From the NCBI RefSeq assembly GCF_000158035.1, contig NZ_EQ973491.1, positions 631,881-670,886 of the forward strand: DNA of 39,006 nucleotides, written 5' to 3'. Below the pieces are notes generated by a model, which had not been told where the DNA came from, did no database searches, and was given only the letters and a program-made list of their open reading frames with translations. A program made the translations under genes and the position numbers. Numbering within the stretch: the stretch's first letter is position 1; each line of letters starts with the position of its first letter. Source of the DNA: Bacteroides cellulosilyticus DSM 14838. GTDB lineage: Bacteria; Bacteroidota; Bacteroidia; Bacteroidales; Bacteroidaceae. Positions 35,436-39,006 of this stretch are shown here, piece after piece.

Positions 35436-37571
35436 TTATTCTTCCACCTGAAAGGGTTGTATCTTCCGGTTCCAATAGCCTGTATTGTTCATACTAGGAG
35501 TTAAAGCAAACACCAGTACGCCTGCTGTCGGAATCTCTGTAGTTCCGATCAAAGCTTTGGCTCCTTCAGGGAGGGTAAAGTTATAAGGTTTGTCGCTATA
35601 ATTAAGGACTATCCCCAAACCGTTGCGGTATTCTATTGTCACACCATAGGGCAGATCCATTACAGGGATGTTTAGTTTCGCATAGAGTTTTTTAAGAACA
35701 TCCCTTTCCAAGGTTCCGTCCGTACTGTCGATTCCTATGTATGTGATAGTACCTTTGCCAAGTTTACGGGTAGTAATGGCCGGTTTTCCTTCATAAAATT
35801 CTTCGATATACTTTCCCCAGATCTGGCAATCCTTGCTTGGTTTTAGTATTTCTCCCCAAGTGTTCCAGGTGTATTCTTTGCCATCCATCACAAACTTTCC
35901 CGGTTCTTCGGGGAGCAACAGGTCATAAAATTCCATTTCATTTCCCGTCAGGTCGTAGATAAGCGAGCCGAAAGGAGCTTCCGGTAAACGCCCGTAACGG
36001 TCTTTCTGTGCCGTGCGACAGGTTAATACCAGATTACCTCCATTTCTTACGTATTCATTCCAGCGGTCTGCCAATGTCTTGTCCGCCATCTGATAGGCAG
36101 GAGCGATGACTACCGGATACTGTGACAGGTCTTTGCTTTCATTGATGATATCGACCGGAGCACCGAAACTCTTCAAGGTGCGGTAATACTTGTCGATGTG
36201 TGCCATTGTATTCCAGGTGCGGTTTTGTTTTTGCCTTTCGATGCTCCATGCGTTTTCATGGTTGAAAAGAATGGCGGTGCGACGGGCTTGATAATCGGCA
36301 GGCTTCACATCACGTGCCTTTGCCTGCGTGCGCAGTTGCTTCACTTCCTTAATGAATTGCTCGAATTCACGTCCTCCGGGAGTGATGGTTGTTCCGTCCG
36401 TATTCACAATTCCGTAATGATATTGCTCTGTTCCGTAAAGCGGTTGGCGATAACGGTATGTACAAATAAAATCACTTCCGCCTGCAAATACGCTCCAAAG
36501 CCATAGCCGGACAGCACCGGGCAGCGGTTGCGGATTGATGCTTCCCCAATTTACTTGTCCCGGTTGTAACTCCATCACACCGTAAGTTCCCTGTACGGGA
36601 CGGAAAAAATCGTTGGCGAAAGCGATGCGTAGAGGGTTTCCTACCCGGTATCCGCGACGCCCGATACCTTCGTTGTCACCGTAAACCATGTAGCGGGTGT
36701 AGCTCACAAAATCCAGATCGGGACTTCCACCGATGTGTCCTTCATCGTAGTTGGGAATATAATTGGTGGTTACCCATTGGTTGTGGGCATACTTCTTAAT
36801 CAGCAGGCATTGCTCGTTTAGGAAATCATTGGTCTGCCGGGCTGCAAAGCGCCGGTAATCCAATATCTGGTGATGATTCATAAACATCTGTGCGGTCTTG
36901 GGGAGAGTGATTTCATCGAAAGAGGAGTAGACTTCACTCCAGAAAGCAGTGCCCCAGGCATCATTCAATTCTTTGATATTATTATGATATTTATTTCTCA
37001 GGAAATCACGGAACGCTACTTCCGCGGCCTGGTTATAATCGAATTGTACGGCAGGCTCATTGTCGAGTTGCCAGCCCACAATACGGGGATCGTTGCCATA
37101 ATGTTGCGCCAGTTTTTCTATCATCTTGTAGGAAAGCTCCCGATAGCGGGGAGAAGCGAACGAGGCATGCTGACGTGCACCGTGGTCGAGGAGTGTTCCG
37201 TCTTCGTATTTAATCAGGATTTCAGGATATTTGCGGCTTAACCAGACGGGTGGGGTGGCGGTGGAGGTACACATCACTACTTTTAGTTTGTATTTATCTG
37301 CCAGAGCGACTGCTTTGTCCAACCAGGCAAAATCAAATTTACCTTCTTCCGGTTCCAATTGTGCCCAGGCGAATTCGGCGAAGTGGGTGAACTCAAAACC
37401 TAAGTCGTGCATTTGCTTGAAGTCGCGTTCCCACTGGCTTTCGTCCCAATGTTCGGGATAGTAGTAGACGCCGGTCAGGGTGAGGTCTTTGTCATTGAAC
37501 CAAGTGGACTGTGCAAAGAGCATTCCGCTCATCAGGCATGCACAGAGTAGGGTGAAGATCTGCTTTTTCAT
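35436..37571 (-). CDS. GH42 beta-galactosidase family enzyme
   Basis: An exported GH42 enzyme of 711 residues. The start at 37571 (MKKQIFTLLC) begins a signal peptide ending near LFAQ; the longer frame from 37658 would include the promoter box. Domain order: TIM barrel with acid/base Glu172 in WQLDNEP and nucleophile Glu334 in GVMELQPGQ, then a trimerisation-type alpha/beta domain (about 395-600) and a small beta domain. The family removes terminal beta-galactose, fitting galactan side chains of RG-I. It is divergent from the right-hand GH105 and shares a regulatory region with it. Confidence 0.92.
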   Translation of the reverse strand: MKKQIFTLLCACLMSGMLFAQSTWFNDKDLTLTGVYYYPEHWDESQWERDFKQMHDLGFEFTHFAEFAWAQLEPEEGKFDFAWLDKAVALADKYKLKVVMCTSTATPPVWLSRKYPEILIKYEDGTLLDHGARQHASFASPRYRELSYKMIEKLAQHYGNDPRIVGWQLDNEPAVQFDYNQAAEVAFRDFLRNKYHNNIKELNDAWGTAFWSEVYSSFDEITLPKTAQMFMNHHQILDYRRFAARQTNDFLNEQCLLIKKYAHNQWVTTNYIPNYDEGHIGGSPDLDFVSYTRYMVYGDNEGIGRRGYRVGNPLRIAFANDFFRPVQGTYGVMELQPGQVNWGSINPQPLPGAVRLWLWSVFAGGSDFICTYRYRQPLYGTEQYHYGIVNTDGTTITPGGREFEQFIKEVKQLRTQAKARDVKPADYQARRTAILFNHENAWSIERQKQNRTWNTMAHIDKYYRTLKSFGAPVDIINESKDLSQYPVVIAPAYQMADKTLADRWNEYVRNGGNLVLTCRTAQKDRYGRLPEAPFGSLIYDLTGNEMEFYDLLLPEEPGKFVMDGKEYTWNTWGEILKPSKDCQIWGKYIEEFYEGKPAITTRKLGKGTITYIGIDSTDGTLERDVLKKLYAKLNIPVMDLPYGVTIEYRNGLGIVLNYSDKPYNFTLPEGAKALIGTTEIPTAGVLVFALTPSMNNTGYWNRKIQPFQVEE

Positions 37572-37602
37572 GGATGTTTTTCTTGATGGATTTATATGTA
37601 TA

Positions 37603-37610
37603 CAAAGGTA
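37603..37610 (-). promoter_or_regulatory. -7 box of GH42
   Basis: Minus-strand TACCTTTG matches TAnnTTTG exactly, 31 bases before the GH42 start. The operator starts 22 bases upstream. Confidence 0.6.
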
Positions 37611-37632
37611 AGCTACCCATGAAAAAGAGCCT

Positions 37633-37669
37633 ATGGAAAATAGTGCAATTCCCTGCAATATAGGACTCT
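37633..37669 (-). promoter_or_regulatory. Two-copy HTCS-type operator upstream of GH42
   Basis: Read on the plus strand: ATGGAAAATAGTGCAAT (37633-37649) and the weaker CTGCAATATAGGACTCT (37653-37669), 20 bp apart. With one flanking base on each side, the first copy matches the distal PL11 copy at 16 of 19 positions. It abuts the operator of the divergent GH105. Confidence 0.6.
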
Positions 37670-37706
37670 TTTAGATGAATTTCCATGCAAATGTACGTGT
37701 TTCCAT
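37670..37706 (+). promoter_or_regulatory. Two-copy HTCS-type operator upstream of GH105
   Basis: On the plus strand the copies read TTTAGATGAATTTCCAT (37670-37686) and AATGTACGTGTTTCCAT (37690-37706), 20 bp apart, the reverse-complement orientation expected for a plus-strand gene. The proximal copy ends 22 bases before the -7-like box. Confidence 0.6.
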
Positions 37707-37728
37707 TCATTGAGACAGTGAAATGGGC

Positions 37729-37736
37729 TATTTTCG
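37729..37736 (+). promoter_or_regulatory. -7-like box of the right-hand GH105
   Basis: TATTTTCG differs from TAnnTTTG at one base. It lies 46 bases before the GH105 start codon and at the same 22-bp distance from the operator as in the three other promoters. Confidence 0.5.
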
Positions 37737-37782
37737 CAACATGAATTAATGAACGGAATAATGGATACATAATAACCACATC

Positions 37783-38910
37783 ATGAAAAAGAAGCTAATA
37801 GGAGTTTTCCTTCTAATGAGTCTCGTTTGCGGAAGCATCAGTGCGCAAGGATTGCCTGACAGGAAAGAGACGCTCGAAACCTTAATAAAAGTGAATAATT
37901 ACTTCATGAAGAAGTACGCGGACTATCGTACTCCGTCTTATAATGGTATTATTCGTCCCAGCAATATCTGGACAAGGGGAGTGTACTATGAAGGACTGAT
38001 GGCGTTGCATTCCGTTTTTCCTCGGGAAGAGTATTATGATTACGCTTATCAGTGGGCCGATTATCATAAATGGGGAATGCGTAACGGGAATACTACCCGC
38101 AATGCGGACGACCAGTGTTGCGGACAGGTTTATATCGAATTGTATAATATCTGTCCTGACCCGGAGATGATTAAGAATATCAAGGTCAATATTGACATGG
38201 TGGTTAATACTCCGCAGGTGAATGATTGGTGGTGGGTGGATGCCATACAGATGGCGATGCCTATTTATGCTAAGCTGGGTAAACTGACAGGAGAGCGGAA
38301 ATATACTGATAAGATGTGGGAATTGTATAGCTATACCCGCAATGAATATGCCAAGAACGGACTGTTCAATCCTAAAGACGGGTTGTGGTGGAGAGATCAT
38401 GATTTTGTTCCGCCTTATAAAGAACCTAATGGGGAAGATTGTTATTGGAGTAGGGGCAATGGTTGGGCTTATGCCGCACTGGTACGGGTGCTGGAAGAAA
38501 TTCCGGCGGATGAGGTGCATCGTGCGGATTATGTCAATGACTTCCTGGCCATGAGTAAGGCAATAAAGAAATGTCAGCGTAAGGATGGTTTCTGGAATGT
38601 GAGTTTGCATGATGAGACAAACTTCGGTGGGAAAGAGACAAGCGGTACGGCTTTGTTCGTTTATGGAATGGCTTGGGGCGTGCGTAATGGCTTGTTGGAT
38701 AAAAAAGAGTATCTTTCGGTATTGCTGAAGGCCTGGAATGCGATGGTGCAGGATGCTGTTCATCCGGACGGGTGTCTGGGGTATGTACAGGGAACGGGAA
38801 AGGAACCAAAGGATGGCCAGCCGGTGACTTATGATAAAATACCTGATTTTGAGGATTATGGTATAGGATGTTTCTTGCTGGCTGGCACGGAAGTGTATAA
38901 ATTGAATTAA
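37783..38910 (+). CDS. GH105 unsaturated rhamnogalacturonyl hydrolase (375 aa)
   Basis: A compact GH105 with signal peptide 1-21 (ends SISAQ), hence periplasmic. It removes the 4,5-unsaturated galacturonate from lyase products. Key segments: NADDQCCGQ with Asp109/Asp110, WWWVDAIQMAMP with Asp153 (the position of the catalytic Asp of YteR), WWRDHDF, and YWSRGNGWAYAAL. It is only distantly similar to the 468-aa GH105 at 16836, so the two probably act on different oligosaccharides (for example, of different length or side-chain content). Divergent from GH42 and controlled from the shared region. Confidence 0.93.
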   Translation: MKKKLIGVFLLMSLVCGSISAQGLPDRKETLETLIKVNNYFMKKYADYRTPSYNGIIRPSNIWTRGVYYEGLMALHSVFPREEYYDYAYQWADYHKWGMRNGNTTRNADDQCCGQVYIELYNICPDPEMIKNIKVNIDMVVNTPQVNDWWWVDAIQMAMPIYAKLGKLTGERKYTDKMWELYSYTRNEYAKNGLFNPKDGLWWRDHDFVPPYKEPNGEDCYWSRGNGWAYAALVRVLEEIPADEVHRADYVNDFLAMSKAIKKCQRKDGFWNVSLHDETNFGGKETSGTALFVYGMAWGVRNGLLDKKEYLSVLLKAWNAMVQDAVHPDGCLGYVQGTGKEPKDGQPVTYDKIPDFEDYGIGCFLLAGTEVYKLN

Positions 38911-39006
38911 TTAGTAACAGATTTCATAGATTATAGTATAATTGATAAAAGAATCAATTAGGAGGAAGGAGGGGCTGTGAAGTCGTTCCTTTTCTTTTTC
39001 TTTGCA
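38911..39006. other. Right edge after GH105
   Basis: A small inverted repeat ATTGAT/ATCAAT at 38941-38958 and a possible weak terminator (AAGGA...TCCTT followed by pyrimidines) near the end. The window stops before any further gene can be seen. Confidence 0.3.

Noticed and set aside
37882..38763. 293-residue minus-strand ORF opposite the right-hand GH105
   Set aside because: A mirror frame of a clear GH105 gene; its residue pattern (many His, Ile, Pro) is the usual antisense shadow.
38941..38958. Terminator hairpin after the right-hand GH105
   Set aside because: Only six pairs, AT-rich and followed by a purine run rather than T residues.

Overview
The window is a stretch of a Bacteroides-type chromosome (Bacteroidales gut commensal) devoted to pectin use. 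The evidence is a SusC/SusD pair, two hybrid two-component regulators (HTCS) with Reg_prop/Y_Y_Y sensor halves and AraC-type output domains, Bacteroides-style TAnnTTTG promoter boxes, near absence of Shine-Dalgarno sites, and a dense set of exported carbohydrate-active enzymes. No tRNA, rRNA, CRISPR array, transposase or phage gene was seen.

Left block (about 1-12,070), visibly more AT-rich than the rest. A complete single-chain HTCS on the minus strand (520-4800) is divergent from a plus-strand trio: a GH28 lipoprotein (pectin backbone hydrolase), a GH31 with a PA14-like insert (alpha-xylosidase-like) and a GH116 with a C-terminal CBM6. No SusC/SusD pair accompanies them in the window. The intergenic region carries two small palindromes and a TAnnTTTG box before the GH28.

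Middle block (12,072-28,711), all on the minus strand: SusC, SusD, terminator, GH2, PL11, GH105, L-rhamnose mutarotase, terminator, then a second HTCS encoded as two overlapping ORFs (sensor kinase, then receiver-AraC regulator). The junction of those two ORFs lies inside a perfect 14-bp-stem hairpin. The enzymes fit rhamnogalacturonan I (RG-I): PL11 cuts the Rha-GalA backbone, GH105 removes the unsaturated uronate, GH2 (and GH42 further right) trim galactose side chains, and the mutarotase prepares L-rhamnose in the cytoplasm.

Right block (29,110-38,910). First comes a four-gene plus-strand operon of unknown function: a 229-aa exported protein, a TonB-dependent receptor with an STN-like domain, a DUF4249-type lipoprotein, and an MG2-domain protein ending in a TonB-plug-like domain without a barrel. 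Then a GH42 (minus) and a second GH105 (plus) form a divergent pair, returning to the RG-I theme.

The most informative regulatory signal is a repeated operator. Upstream of SusC, PL11, GH42 and the right-hand GH105 there is a two-copy element, consensus about ATGGAAAATnGTnCAAT (read on the strand opposite the gene). The copies are 20-21 bp apart, and the proximal copy begins exactly 22 bp from a TAnnTTTG-like box in all four cases. This is the expected layout of an HTCS regulon and ties these units to one regulator, most simply the split HTCS. The other points worth checking are the split-HTCS hairpin, the TonB/DUF4249/MG2 operon, and the unusual GH28-GH31-GH116 combination.
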